64,000 nt of DNA from Branchiostoma floridae (Eukaryota; Chordata; Leptocardii; Amphioxiformes; Branchiostomatidae), in assembly GCF_000003815.2 (NCBI RefSeq), contig NC_049987.1, positions 20,904,187 through 20,968,186 on the forward strand, in the 5' to 3' direction. Every line of letters starts with the position of its first letter. The first letter of the stretch is position 1. The notes beneath the pieces were generated by a model. It saw only the letters and a list, made by a program, of their open reading frames with translations. It searched no databases and was not told where the DNA came from. Positions 1 to 10,456 of the stretch are shown piece after piece. Made by a program: the position numbers and the translations under genes.

Positions 1-54
1 CAATGCTGGTGACGCCACGAAGTGATAGAGAGCGAAATTGGAAGAAATGCTGAC

Positions 55-177
55 CTCATGACGAAACTTGTCTCTCTCCTGGCATGCTGAGCTGCAGTAC
101 ATCGCCAGCTCGCAACGCGCGCACTTAGTCTGGCCCGCGATACCACACCGCCAACATGCCCCCACTCTGCTGTCCAT
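55..177 (-). CDS. MYND zinc-finger gene, first coding exon only (runs off left edge)
   Basis: The start codon is at 177-175, and 41 codons run to a GAG|GTCAGC donor at 55/54. The peptide begins MDSRVGACWRCG and contains a CARC pair, then YCSSAC and RHE, the first part of a MYND finger whose last ligands would come from the next exon. It differs from the paralogous exon at 11139-11261 by only a few residues (for example Ile for Ser after CWRCG, and Gln for Arg in the next motif). The purine-rich end of the peptide and the phase-0 donor are the same in both. MYND domains bind proline-containing peptides in partner proteins; the rest of this gene is outside the window, so whether it encodes a full DUF4470-like protein is unknown. 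Intact as far as seen. Confidence 0.8.
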
Positions 178-340
178 CTGCGGAAATCACAAGAAGCAAG
201 AAATATAGATCAACTCGACTCGTACACAACATTTACGTTACAACGTTATAACGTTGTATTGGCATATTCTGCAAGCAGATGTTTAATACAGTCGGGACGC
301 TAGTAGTAGCCACATTTCTTTCGCCCTCCATCCCTCAGAC

Positions 341-363
341 CAAGAAGGTTATATCTCTCCTTG
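341..363. mobile_element. ultra-short palindromic insertion (23 nt), copy 1
   Basis: The insert begins CAAGAAGGTTA and ends CTCCTTG, and is flanked on both sides by the 7-mer CTCAGAC (334-340 and 364-370). It lies directly beside copy 2, sharing the middle CTCAGAC. The inverted paralogue at 10994-11000 has a single copy of this 7-mer and no insert. Confidence 0.65.
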
Positions 364-370
364 CTCAGAC

Positions 371-406
371 CAAGGAGGTTAAAAAAATCTTTCTTTAACC
401 TCCTTG
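371..406. mobile_element. ultra-short palindromic insertion (36 nt), copy 2
   Basis: The ends are CAAGGAGGTTA and TAACCTCCTTG, making a near-perfect hairpin. The flanks are CTCAGAC at 364-370 and 407-413. The orthologous position in the inverted paralogue (10994-11000) is an empty site. Confidence 0.75.
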
Positions 407-1051
407 CTCAGACGAAAGAAATCGCGGCCACTACATTAGCCCCCGCACATAACCTCTCCTTTGAGAATAGTAATGATCTTTCACGTTTCTTCTAAAAAGC
501 AGTGCCTGCCAACTACTGACGGACACACTTCACACTGCATTTACGGTTGATATGGACCTGACGACTATCTAAACTTGAGACAGATTTGTACTACGGGGCG
601 TGCCTTGGGTATTCACGTTGTCCATGAACTGTGGCGTCGTATCACAATGGCGCCGGCGACTTGTATGACACGGAAGGAATTGTGTTGACAGGCAATTAAG
701 AGACCAATAGCCCACAATATCAATCAATAGATTACAGGTCTACTACTAGATTGTCGCTGCACACATGTTTGATTGGAAATCCCAAGATTAGGGAAGATCA
801 TATATGAAATTAGGAGTAACAAGGTCTTCAAAATTCACACTGCACCCTGCAATGTCACCATGTTTACAGTACCCGGGTTCACCATACCGTGCACGCGTGA
901 CGCAGATGGCACCTGTGTATGTCTTTTCACTCACCGTCGGACTATTTCTGGGTAAAGTCACTAAAGATGGCCTGTCGCCACAAGGAGCACTTTGTAAAAG
1001 TAACCAAGACCCGACTGTGACTGCATACGGGTTCCCACTGCAGGGTTCAAG

Positions 1052-1072
1052 CAAGAAGGTTAAATCTCCTTG
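1052..1072. mobile_element. ultra-short palindromic insertion (21 nt), copy 3
   Basis: The insert starts CAAGAAGG and ends CTCCTTG. The flanking 7-mers GTTCAAG at 1045-1051 and 1073-1079 are identical. Confidence 0.7.
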
Positions 1073-1619
1073 GTTCAAGCAGAAGCCAAAACACCTCCTT
1101 TGTTTTGCGTTGCGCAGTTTGTTGGTAAGACGAGTTGATTTGATTATATGCATGACATCCTCTTGGAACCCTGGCATTTCGCCACTACTAGCGTCCCGAC
1201 AGTCAGCAACAACCTGCAACAACTTTTTTCTGTCGCAATACAGCAAAATTTTGTACAATACATCCACGACTGACCTATTTCTTGTAATAAATCTAACGTT
1301 ACTGTACAGGTTGCCTTGTGAGAGAGGACAGCAATCGCTGTATTATTTATAAAGCGCGATTAGATCAGGCTAGGTCAGTACTATAATGCACGTCACTATG
1401 TAGCTGCATCATGTTGGAGTCACAGTAGCAGAAGAGTCGACCACATCTGGATCTGGATAAATTTTGGGCAACACCTCTCTTGTTTGGTTAAAATGCCCAG
1501 GAACTGCAGTTATTCCTGGCTCCTCAGATGTTCAGCCTGTGACTTTCTCCCTGAACTTGGCAAGTTCTGATATTGCGGTTATAGTATATGGTAGTAGGTT
1601 AAATTTCTTGAACTGTTCC

Positions 1620-2165
1620 CGGAAAGTTCAAGTGTCTAGCAAGGGTTTACGGAAAAGGCTGGGCTGTCTACCTGGGCTGTCTACCTGGGCTGGCTATCAC
1701 GTCAGGCTACTTGGACCTACGAAAGCCCATTGGGACAAAAGCTGTTTAGCAGTAGGGGTTATTTGTGCTCGGCGAAAAAGCTGTGACTGAATGATCTGTG
1801 TGTTATTATGTGAATGAGCTGTGTGAAGTGGCAGTGTGTGAAGGAGCTGTTTGTAAAGCAGCTGTGTTTGAAGGAGCTGTGTATGTTAAATAACCCAGAG
1901 GTTCTGAGTTTGAATCAGTTGATATGCTACCAATTGTGTGCGCTTGGAAAGGGCTCTTAACACGACTTTCCTCCGGTTTCACTTCGGTAAGGGCCCTCCC
2001 TCAGATAGGGCAAAGAACCCACCACACTTACGGAAAAGACTAGGGGTCCTTCCTTCCCAGTGTAAGTGGTTCAAAACCTTAAGTCCTATGGTCACACCTG
2101 GGGTATTTGCTGTCGTATTGACCCTGACAGCCACTAATGAACGGCTCCTGGACGCCTTTGACTAA
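1620..2165 (+). repeat. SINE-like dispersed repeat, left arm of a large inverted pair
   Basis: It contains a block (about 1630-1920) that reappears inverted at 3545-3890. It also has a tRNA-promoter-like box (CCCAGAGGTTCTGAGTTTG, about 1893-1911) and a tail with TAGGGGTCCTTCC (about 2041-2053). The same head occurs at 49640-49740 and the same tail, inverted, near 7160-7190. These features fit a tRNA-derived SINE family, but I could not define its exact ends or family name. Within it, 1805-1880 is a degenerate ~15-bp tandem array built on GTGAAGGAGCTGT. Confidence 0.6.
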
Positions 2166-2315
2166 CTTGCCACCAGTCTTAAGACTAATCCAATCAGCCC
2201 GATAAGTCGTGTTGATAGCCATTCCCAAGGGCACGAGATTGGTGGCATATCAATGCTGTTGTAACATATCATAATATAATATTATGATATAATATTCAAT
2301 GCCATGCATTTAGGT

Positions 2316-3474
2316 CCGGTGTGACAGCGATCTCGCCCCCCCGGCGATCTCGCCCCCCGGGGGGCGAGATCACTAGCGTTTTCGCCCCCCTTTAGCGTTT
2401 TCGCCCCCCCCCCCCAAGAGCAGCTGGTTACTACATATTACAGGTGCGCTACCTGGTACTATACTGCACCTGGGGAGTAACGTGTATGGTGTGTTACCTG
2501 GTACCTTATGGCACCTTATTACCATACCGTAAGATGCCTGTCATACCTCGAAAGTCGATACTATATTGTTCGGTGCAAACATGACATTGAAATGAAAAAG
2601 ACAATTTTTGCAGCTGAGGTGGCATAAAAACAGTGCTACTGCGAACGTATAAATCAACACCGTCTATGGTACGGAATACGTCAGCTATATGTTTTCAATT
2701 TGTCACAGTGTTTTCTTTCTTGTGCTGGAAACATTTCCAAAGCACTAACAAAAAAAAACACACGTTAATAATAGTTTCTCATTATAAACACTATCTACGC
2801 GCAAGTTGATATAGCTGTTGCTAAATGCTACACAAACACTGGTTAAGTACCAGTCTTAAGAAACACGGGTAAATGCATCAGTTCCTAAATACTAGAAAAA
2901 ACAGTCATGTTGGAGGTGAAGATATCCCTTGGCCAGGTGCATATACTAAAATGTGCGTTATTCTAATTAATACCTAATATTTGCATAATTAATAAAGACA
3001 TTACATAGTTCTTTTGTGGTCACTTCATGGTAGAGACTTCATATTGGAGATATATAGGTTGTTTGAGGACAGGTGAATACAATGAAATACATCTTATGTC
3101 AAGACCCAGGTATATGCAATGATGAGAATACAAGGGACCCAACCCTCCTTGTCTGAAACAAGTTCAACTATCTTATTACCATGTAATTACGTTAATATTG
3201 ATACTATGAATGGATTTATGTATCAAACTCGTGTACTTATATCATTATGAAACTGCATTTTGTGATTTATACCAATCAACTTCTAAAATGTCATGTAAAC
3301 CCGTTTTTTTTGGGGGGGGGGCGAAATCGCTAAAGGGGGGCGAGGTAGGGGGGCGAGATCACTAGCCGGGGAGGGCGAGATCGCTAGCGATTTCGCCCCG
3401 GGGGGGCGAGATCGCTAGTGATTTCGCCCCCGGGGGGGCGAGATCACGGGGGGGCGAGATCGCTGTCACACCGG
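2316..3474. mobile_element. 1.16-kb non-autonomous element with G-run subterminal repeats
   Basis: The terminal inverted repeats read CCGGTGTGACAGCGATCTCG at the left and its complement at the right end (3455-3474). Both ends carry clusters of a repeated motif, GGGGGCGAGATCRCTAG in one orientation at 3320-3455 and the complement at 2333-2415, separated by G or C runs of 6-13. The ~900-bp interior is AT-rich with no coding frame, so it is non-autonomous. A convincing target-site duplication is not resolved, because TAGGTCCGG occurs near both ends. The family is not recognised. Confidence 0.7.
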
Positions 3475-3544
3475 AATCATTAGGTCCGGACCTGTACCTA
3501 AACCTCTGGATTCGAATCCGGACCTGTACCTAAACGTGGGTTTA

Positions 3545-3890
3545 GGTACGCATCCCTACAACTGATTTGAACCCAGAACCTCTGGGTTATGTAACACACA
3601 CAATTGCTTCACAGAAAGCCCCTTCACACACCGCTCCTTCAAACACAGCTCCTTCACATACAGCTCCTTCACATACAGCCCATTCACATACAGTTCCTTC
3701 ACACATAGCTTCTTCATTGAGCACAAACAACCCCTACTGCTAAACAGCATTTGTCCCAATGGGCTTTCATAGGTCCAAGTAGCCTGACGTGATAGCCAGC
3801 CCAGGTAGCCATCCCAGGTAGACAGCCCAGGTAGACAACCCAGCCTTTTCCGTAAACCCGTCTAGCAATCCTTGTTTGTTTGCACTACGC
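3545..3890 (-). repeat. SINE-like dispersed repeat, right arm of the inverted pair
   Basis: The reverse complement aligns with 1630-1920 at high similarity, including the CCCAGAGGTTCTGGGTT box and the run of GTGAAGGAGCTGT-type units, here expanded to about eight units (3600-3720). The two arms flank the G-run element at 2316-3474, so the whole 1.6-3.9 kb block could fold back on itself. Confidence 0.6.
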
Positions 3891-3998
3891 TAGACACTAT
3901 ATGGAGCATCAGGTATCAAATTAGGCTAAAGGTCAAAGTTGAAACCGAAACTGTTTTGCGTTCTTGAAGCTTTTGTTTCTCCGCAACCTTTGCTCATT

Positions 3999-6900
3999 AT
4001 GAACGTAACACACGACGACTACCCCAAGGCAGTTCTCCATGGCCTGAACAAACTGAGGGAACATGCAGAGCTGACTGACGTGGTTCTGGAGGTGGGAGGG
4101 GCAAGGTAACGTTATAACGTTACAGTTCATCAACGGAACCGTGGGGGAGGGTGCATAATTTCAGGGGTTACTTTTTTGATAGCTCCTCAAGTCAAATCTT
4201 TGCTCCTATCAAGGAGGTTAAAAAAACCTTTTTAACCTCCTTGCTCCTATCAAGATTTAATACTCCAAACTATTACCTCTAACTAATTTACTCAATGAAT
4301 GGACTAGCCTGGATGGCACTGACTGTCCAGGATGGTATATTTATAGGCCAAAATGTGCCCAAGAAAATTCTACAACATTCCCGGCCTCCCCTGACCACGA
4401 TATATAGATGCTGTTGATATCGGGGCAGAAGTCTGTATGTAACTCTAGGGCCCAAATGCCCCCAAGAAAACAGCCCCCCTCTCTTGAGGACTGTACCCTG
4501 ATAAACCCCACACCATAAAATGTTTATTACATTTATTTTTTGGCGACGCCTCAGGGGCGGAGCCGTTGGTATAGTACTGCGATTGATTCGCCAGGAATTC
4601 TAAATATTCCACGCACCTATTCCCTAGGGAATTCGTTTTTGGCTACATTTTGCAGGACCGGCCTTTACATGTAGAAGAGAAGAACTCTAATCTTGTGGCA
4701 TGGAATAGCCACAAGGTTAGAGCAAGGAGGTTATATCACATATGATATAACCTCCTTGGTTAGTGTTAGTTTGTGCACACTTATGAACTCTATATTACAG
4801 TTTTTCAAAGATATTTCATATTTTTAGTTCGGATCGGGGCCTGTCATCTAAGCACTTTCTATATGAATTGGTTTTTAATCACTCATCGCCCAGAAAATTC
4901 TGAGTATTTGATAATAATATGTCACTCTGGAAAATGACAACTGCAGAACTGGAACAAAAATATGATCTTTTCTAGTTTCCCCTGCCATCGTGCCGTCCTG
5001 GCCTCCTGCAGTCCCTACTTCCGCGGCATGTTCACCAGTGGCTACGCGGAGGCCAAACAGGAGAGGATTAGCATCCAGGATGTCAGTGAGGTAGCCATGG
5101 CAACCATCCTGGACTACGCTTACACCGGCTGCCTACAGATGGAGCCAGACCAGGTCCAGGCTGTGATGTCTGCAGCCAGACTGCTACAGGTGAGGATGCT
5201 GCTTCTGTGGTAAGGTGTAATGTTACACCATGAGGCAACCTCCTTGATGATGCAGTGTACTGCTTGGAGATTAACATGATTGGTCTTGTGTTTCCCGCCA
5301 TAGACCGGAAGGTGTAATCTCCAAGCAGATCTTCGGTAGCATAAGATAGTACCAAAAGCTAGAAGTGTGCATCCAATGATTACGTTAGGTGTAGTGGACT
5401 GAGGTGCAGAGACAGTTGTCAGTAACTACATATTTTTGTATGTTTGTTACTACCAGGTAGATTTTGTATGCTGTAAGGCAGCAGAATACATGAAGGACCA
5501 TCTGGACGTGTTCAACTGTGCAGATGTGTTGATGTATGCTGACATGCTGGGGGACTGTGATCTGGTGAAGGCCAGTGAGAGGTACATCGCATCCAGGTCA
5601 GTCTGATGGCCAGGTTTTTAGCTCAGATTTTATTATAGGGAGTCCAAATTTATTCGTGAGTCTTGGTAAGTGACTATCGTAGGGGGTCCGGGGGCATCCA
5701 CCTTCCATGTTGCAGAGTTTTTGAGGATTTTTAAGTTAAAATAGTGCATTCTAAGTTATCCTAAGAGGTAAAAATACTGTTACAGAGGTCATAGTAGAAG
5801 ACTGTGACCACAGATGACCTGGTAGCATCCCAGGTCGATCAGAATTTCATGCTTGGCAGAGGATTTTCTCCCCAGTGTAAGGGCGTCCAATGCATGCATC
5901 AAATTTCTTGTTATTCTAAGAAAAGCAGGTCCAGATGATGCCTTGACGCGTTTCTGGCTAAAGGACTGCTGATGGATGTTGCATTATGAAATAGATTCCT
6001 CATCAATATCATCTTTGCAGCATTTGTAGTGTATTACCACAAGGAAGGCTGTCATTGTTCTCCAGTTTTTTGTTTGCTGCTGTTCATTGCACCCACTCCC
6101 ATCCGCCACCCATCTCTGCATGGTCCTGCTCAATTGTTCTTTTCCAATCCATGTCATAGCTTGTCCCACCTCTTCCTTCTTCCAGTTGGACACCAATTTT
6201 AATTGGTCTTAAAAGATTTTAATCTTAAAAGAGCCACTCTTAGCCAGGATATCCTCAAGACATGACCCAACCAGTGCACTGTCTGTTAAGCAATGTCTTT
6301 AGAAAAGGCATTCACATTCATTGTGTGCTTTAATTTCTCAGGTTCAACCAGGCAGCGCTACAACCCGCTTTTCTCCAGCTGCCTCTGCCACTTCTCCAAT
6401 CATTGCTCAAAAGAGATGATCTAATAACTCTGTCAGAAGACAATGTTGTCCAAGCTGCTCTAAGATGGATGAATGTCAATCAAGAAGAGCGCTTGCAGCA
6501 CCTTCCCACTCTGTGCAGATCATTTCGCCGTTCCTTTGTCAGCTCAAAACAGCTTGCCGAAATTAAAAGTAAGTGCCTGGCAACAGACATCAAGTTGGTT
6601 TACAGTGAAAGCTCTGACCAGCGGCTGGGATACGAGCGAACTGAAATGCAAATATTTCTACAAGATGAATCTTTGCGTACGTCCCACCCGCCTGCACCTT
6701 GCTATGACCCTTCCACTGGTAAATTGTATGAACTTCATATGCCTGGCAACTTGAACAGCCACTACTCTGTGATATTCACACCTGATGAGGAGCTGTACCT
6801 GGCAGGGGGCATTGATTTGACTGATGACGTCGTCATGCAGAAGAAATTTTACCAGTACAACCACCTGTTAAACACCTGGGAGCCACGGTGTGAAATGATT

Positions 6901-9225
6901 TCACCCAGAGTCTGGTACGTCTTTCTCTTTCAAGCTTCTAGTGATTCCGCTTTCTTAAGAATCAAAGATATGTTCCCTCAGAAGTAACGTAATTTTTTTA
7001 AAGACACATCAAAAAGAAAAAAAGGTATTTCTTTCACACATTGAACTGTACTGTTGACGGTATCTTTGTATTGCATACCCGGTAAACCACATAATTGTGT
7101 AACACACCAGGTTTTGTGCTGAAGAGTACAAGCTGCATATCCGGACAGAATTGATTTATCCACTCAGACAGGGAAGGACCCCTACTCCTTTCCATAAGTG
7201 AGGTGGATTCTTTTACGTGCTCAAGGTGTTGCTCTCCTCAAACACGGGACCTCCATTTAACTTTCTATGCGACATCCCTAAGTGAAGCTAGATACCCATT
7301 TACATCTGAGTGAAGCGAGCAAAGTCGTGTATAGTGCCTTTCTCAACGGCACATGGTAGCCATATCAATGAATTTTAACCCATAGACAGAGGGCTCAAAA
7401 ATGTTGCCGTCGCGCCATATGACCTATGCAATGGATATTGACGTTGTTTTCTTCGACAATGTAGTGAAAACTGACCCAGTTTCTCAAGTAACTTAGTTTT
7501 CAATTGAGCAATCCTGCCAAACATTCTTGTCCTGTCAATAGTAACAAAAAGGTTTTAGTGACATCATGTTAATAGCCTCAGGTTTAATTCTTTGGCCACT
7601 TTTTTGTACCTATCAAGAGGGATAAACTAAAGGAATTTCTGTGGTATACTGAACCTACATGTAGTCTACACCTACAAATGGAAAGCTTGCTGGATGAAGT
7701 GATAGGCTAAGACCCTGTTCACACTCAGAAAAAGAATTCGAATAAAACATTTATCCGAATAAAATTTTTTCTATCCTATCCAAAATTTTGTTCACACTGC
7801 TCTTCAGCAATTCGATTAGTGCGCCCTCAGTCTTATCCGAATAAAACATAAGTTGCGTTTCACAGACGTATCGCTACGTCTTGTGGTACTTGGCGGTGAG
7901 ATTCTTCACTTTATTTCTGCACTGGTCGAGGCATTTCTCAACTCCACGCTCTGCCATTCCTTTGGATATATTTTCATAAATGTCCCTGTTTTTATGGAAC
8001 TTCCCGAGCTTTTTCTGCATCCCCACCTGCTCCAAGATGGAATTGAGCAGCTTCGTTTTTTCCGTTTTCCACTTGGCAAATGAAGATTTCCCTTTCTTTC
8101 CGCTCGTTGTTGTTGGAAGTAAAACATGGCGGAAAATGCTAGCTGAAAAACGAAGCAATCTGGTGTGTGTTTCCCGTCCAATGCGAACGGATGAACACCG
8201 GAACTAGCGGAATCCTATCCACTTGCGCGTTCACTCTGCCAAATTGCACGAATCGGGACTCCCTGCAGCGCAGTTCTATCCGCTTCCCCAGTTCTATCCA
8301 CCTCCCCGAGGTGGATTGCGAAGGATTCATTTTGACGAAATCCAAGTGATTTGGGAGCGTTCACACTGCAGAAACTTATTCGGATCGAGTCGTTTTATTC
8401 AGATAACATGTTTTATTCGAATCGTTGGAAGTGTGAACGGGGTCTAAGGGTAGTTCATGTACATGTGTAAGTGTTGGTACTATATAATATTTTCCTGTAT
8501 CTGTTTTTCCCAGCTGTGGCCTTGTATATCTGAAGGGGTACATCTATGCCATCGGTGGAGATAAGAATAAGGAAACAGCAGAGCGGTACGACCCAAGCTG
8601 TGATGAGTGGACGTCTATACCATCCATCCCTCACCCCATACCTACTTATACACGACCTTGTGCTGTGACTCTGCATGACAACATCTATGTGATTGTTAAG
8701 GAAGGCTGCTACTGCTTTAGTACCACAGACAACACATGGAACGAGACAGCGGATATACTTGAACCACCATCGCGTGCTCAGGCTGTCACATATCAGGGAT
8801 GTATTTACTGCATAGACTGTGACAAAGAATGGAGAGATTTTTCTGGCACTGTAGAGAAGTATGACCCTGCAAATGGTGTGTGGAAGCAGACTGGGAATGG
8901 CAGGGTTTTTGATTTCACTGGTGCGACCCTGATGAAACTTGGAGGAAGTCTGTACCTGTTTACTGTACCGAAGTCGAACACGATATATGTCCACCAGTAC
9001 GATCCAGATACAGACTGTTGGATGCTTGTAGAAGACAACAGCAGGCTGGTTCCCCCCTTTAAGTGGTTGGGTACTGGCTATAGGGTAGATTGCCTGATGG
9101 CAAGGATGATCCCCAAATGCCTCGGGGATTGGAAGTTAGATGATGGGCCTTCAGCACATAGTGTACCACTAAGGATGTTTCCCTATCTCAGTGAGGATGA
9201 CCTCTCAGACCAAGAGAGCGATTAA
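3999..9225 (+). CDS. kelch-like protein (BTB-BACK-Kelch), complete, 5 exons
   Basis: Inferred exons are 3999-4105, 4976-5189, 5457-5596, 6342-6914 and 8514-9225. All junctions are GT-AG and the phases match, giving 581 residues plus stop, the usual KLHL length. Residues about 15-130 form a BTB/POZ fold (HAELTDVVLEV, then FPCHRAVLASCSPYFRGMF and LDYAYTG). A BACK domain follows, to about residue 250 (MYADMLGDCDLVKASERYI, then TLSEDNVVQAALRWM). The last ~300 residues hold degenerate kelch repeats, for example GYIYAIGGDKNKETAERYDP followed by DEWTSIP. By family knowledge, such proteins are substrate adaptors for CUL3 ubiquitin ligases or bind actin. The C-terminus is acidic and Ser-rich (SEDDLSDQESD). 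I cannot assign an orthologue among the many KLHL genes. The start is the first Met before the BTB. Intron 4 carries a SINE-like repeat and a Harbinger element. Confidence 0.93.
4210..4243. mobile_element. ultra-short palindromic insertion (34 nt), copy 4
   Basis: The ends are CAAGGAGGTTA and TAACCTCCTTG. The flanking 7-mers CTCCTAT (4203-4209 and 4244-4250) are identical. It lies in intron 1 of the KLHL gene. Confidence 0.75.
4685..4722. repeat. small hairpin next to palindromic insertion
   Basis: The 15-nt arms CTCTAATCTTGTGGC and GCCACAAGGTTAGAG pair at 14 of 15 positions around an 8-nt loop. The right end abuts the palindromic insertion at 4723. Confidence 0.6.
4723..4758. mobile_element. 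ultra-short palindromic insertion (36 nt), copy 5
   Basis: The ends are CAAGGAGGTTATATC and GATATAACCTCCTTG, a perfect 15-nt stem. The flanks GTTAGAG (4716-4722) and GTTAGTG (4759-4765) match at 6 of 7 positions. Confidence 0.7.
5260..5328. repeat. 69-nt fold-back in KLHL intron 2
   Basis: The 14-nt terminal arms CTGCTTGGAGATTA and TAATCTCCAAGCAG are perfectly inverted. Just upstream, 5215-5230 holds a second small hairpin (GGTGTAA/TTACACC). No target duplication was found. Confidence 0.6.
7145..7345 (-). repeat. SINE-like tail in KLHL intron 4
   Basis: The reverse complement contains GGAGTAGGGGTCCTTCCCTG and CTGAGTGG, matching the tail of the repeat near 2030-2070. A GCACTATACACGACTT-type end follows. 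The boundaries are uncertain and it has no coding content. Confidence 0.5.
7711..8444 (-). mobile_element. PIF/Harbinger-type element, 734 bp, TAA target duplication
   Basis: The left end GACCCTGTTCACACT and the inverted right end GACCCCGTTCACACT match at 14 of 15 positions. A second inverted block, GAATAAAACAT/ATGTTTTATTC, lies just inside. The flanks are TAA on both sides (7708-7710 and 8445-8447), the 3-bp duplication typical of PIF/Harbinger. There is no transposase, only a remnant of the Myb/SANT-like accessory protein on the minus strand. It is inserted in the last intron of the KLHL gene, antisense to it. Confidence 0.85.
7874..8158 (-). pseudogene. remnant of Harbinger Myb/SANT-like DNA-binding protein
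   Basis: A 94-codon frame ends with a stop directly after KYHKT. It contains the pattern of the Harbinger-associated trihelix/MADF-like domain: FAKWKTEKTKLLNSILEQ, then NRDIYENISKGMAERG, then CLDQCRNKVKNLTAKY. In autonomous Harbingers this second protein helps import the transposase and binds the element ends. Here there is no C-terminal region and no partner transposase, and the start codon is uncertain, so I treat it as a truncated relic. The frame itself is still open, which suggests a fairly recent deletion derivative. Confidence 0.7.
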
Positions 9226-10456
9226 AAGTTAAAGATGCCCATACAGCTGTGCAGATGCTAAGGGGTGGCGCCCATCTCCATTTCAGTAGCCCTTGGGCCA
9301 CACATTTGTGCAAGCCACTACAGCAGGGGGCTAGTCTGCTGGTAGTGATGTGGGTTTAACTCCCATACTCTTTCCCAACTGATTCTGAGTGCTAATCAGA
9401 CAAAGCAGCATGTACCAGTTTTAAAGTCTTTGGTATGACTTAGTCGGGGATCTCATAACCTACTGAATGCAAGGTTAACACTCTACCCACTCGACCCTTG
9501 CACCGGTGTGAGAGAACAATGTAAGATAACAATGATGAAGACAATTCTGTTCAAGATGGGCAGAGTTGAAGTGATGAAGGAGACACCTGGGATGACTAGA
9601 CATCTAGAACACCGTGGAAGATGTTTCTAAAACTGACAGAATGAGATCTTGAAACAGTGATAAAGAGGATTTGAAGACACTTTCTCATTGCTATAACCTA
9701 ACATAAGTTAAACATGAGCTCATACCTTTGCCAAATGATGTTAACATTTTGTTTTAGATCAACAATCATTTACACTGTGCTGCATATGCATATCTGGATA
9801 ACCAGGACAATTTGATGATGAGGCAGGACAGCCGATGCAATTGAGGAAAGTCAAAGGTTCACCCACATGGTACTTGATTACACAGTATAACTGACTGCCT
9901 ATCTAAAACGTGACAGAAGTTCCTCGCCTGTTCTTGTAAATGAATATCTCATTCTTTGCAGGTAAGATAGGGCCTTATAAGTTAATGCACACTGTCTTTG
10001 GTTTGTAGGATGGGGGTTAGTGTCACTTTAGGGCATGATAATCACATAGATAAACCTGTTGTTCGTGAGCTCTGGTTGCTGTAGTATACTGCAGTCCGCG
10101 GTCAGCCGTACGATATGTCTTTTGAACTGAGCTGACTAACGTTATATGTAAATTCACCACCAGGTTTACTTCTTTAATTGAAGCCTTACAATTAGAAAAT
10201 TTGTAACAAGAATTAAAGCCTATTGATTTATTAAAGGAAACTATTAGTAATTGCTGTGCTTGTATGTTATTGGGTTATGGGAGGGGTTAGATATTTGGTA
10301 GAAACTTTGGTTCAACCAAGGTTATACATTCTTACAAATGTAGTTCAACAAGCAAGGGGAGGGACGTGCACCACTCGCAGTAGGCCTTTGCTTCTTTATA
10401 GAACGTGTTTCCTTCTTGCGGTGACTGGTCTCTTACCCAGAAGCAGCCCGAAGTGA
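9226..10456. other. KLHL 3' flank, no gene seen
   Basis: It holds no credible coding frame. ATTAAA motifs near 10211 and 10239 could serve as poly(A) signals for the KLHL transcript, but this cannot be decided here. The 9310-9490 part looks like decayed SINE-type sequence. Confidence 0.5.

Larger units (their letters stand above)
1..930 (-). repeat. left arm of inverted duplication (MYND 5' region)
   Basis: Read on the minus strand, this stretch matches about 10457-11325 on the plus strand. The shared parts are the first MYND coding exon, its donor site and blocks of upstream sequence such as the segment around 835-925 versus 10455-10560. The coding part is nearly identical and the upstream part is patchy. 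It represents a duplicated gene 5' region in head-to-head orientation, and the copy probably continues left of the window. The inner limit is approximate because the similarity fades beyond about 930. Confidence 0.85.

Noticed and set aside
788..1267. 159-codon minus-strand frame
   Set aside because: It runs through the duplicated upstream region and a palindromic insertion; the matching frame is not kept in the paralogous arm.
2268..2304. AT palindrome (TATCATAATATAATATTATGATA-like) as an element end
   Set aside because: It lies outside the terminal inverted repeat at 2316 and has no partner on the right side, so it is a local AT-rich hairpin.
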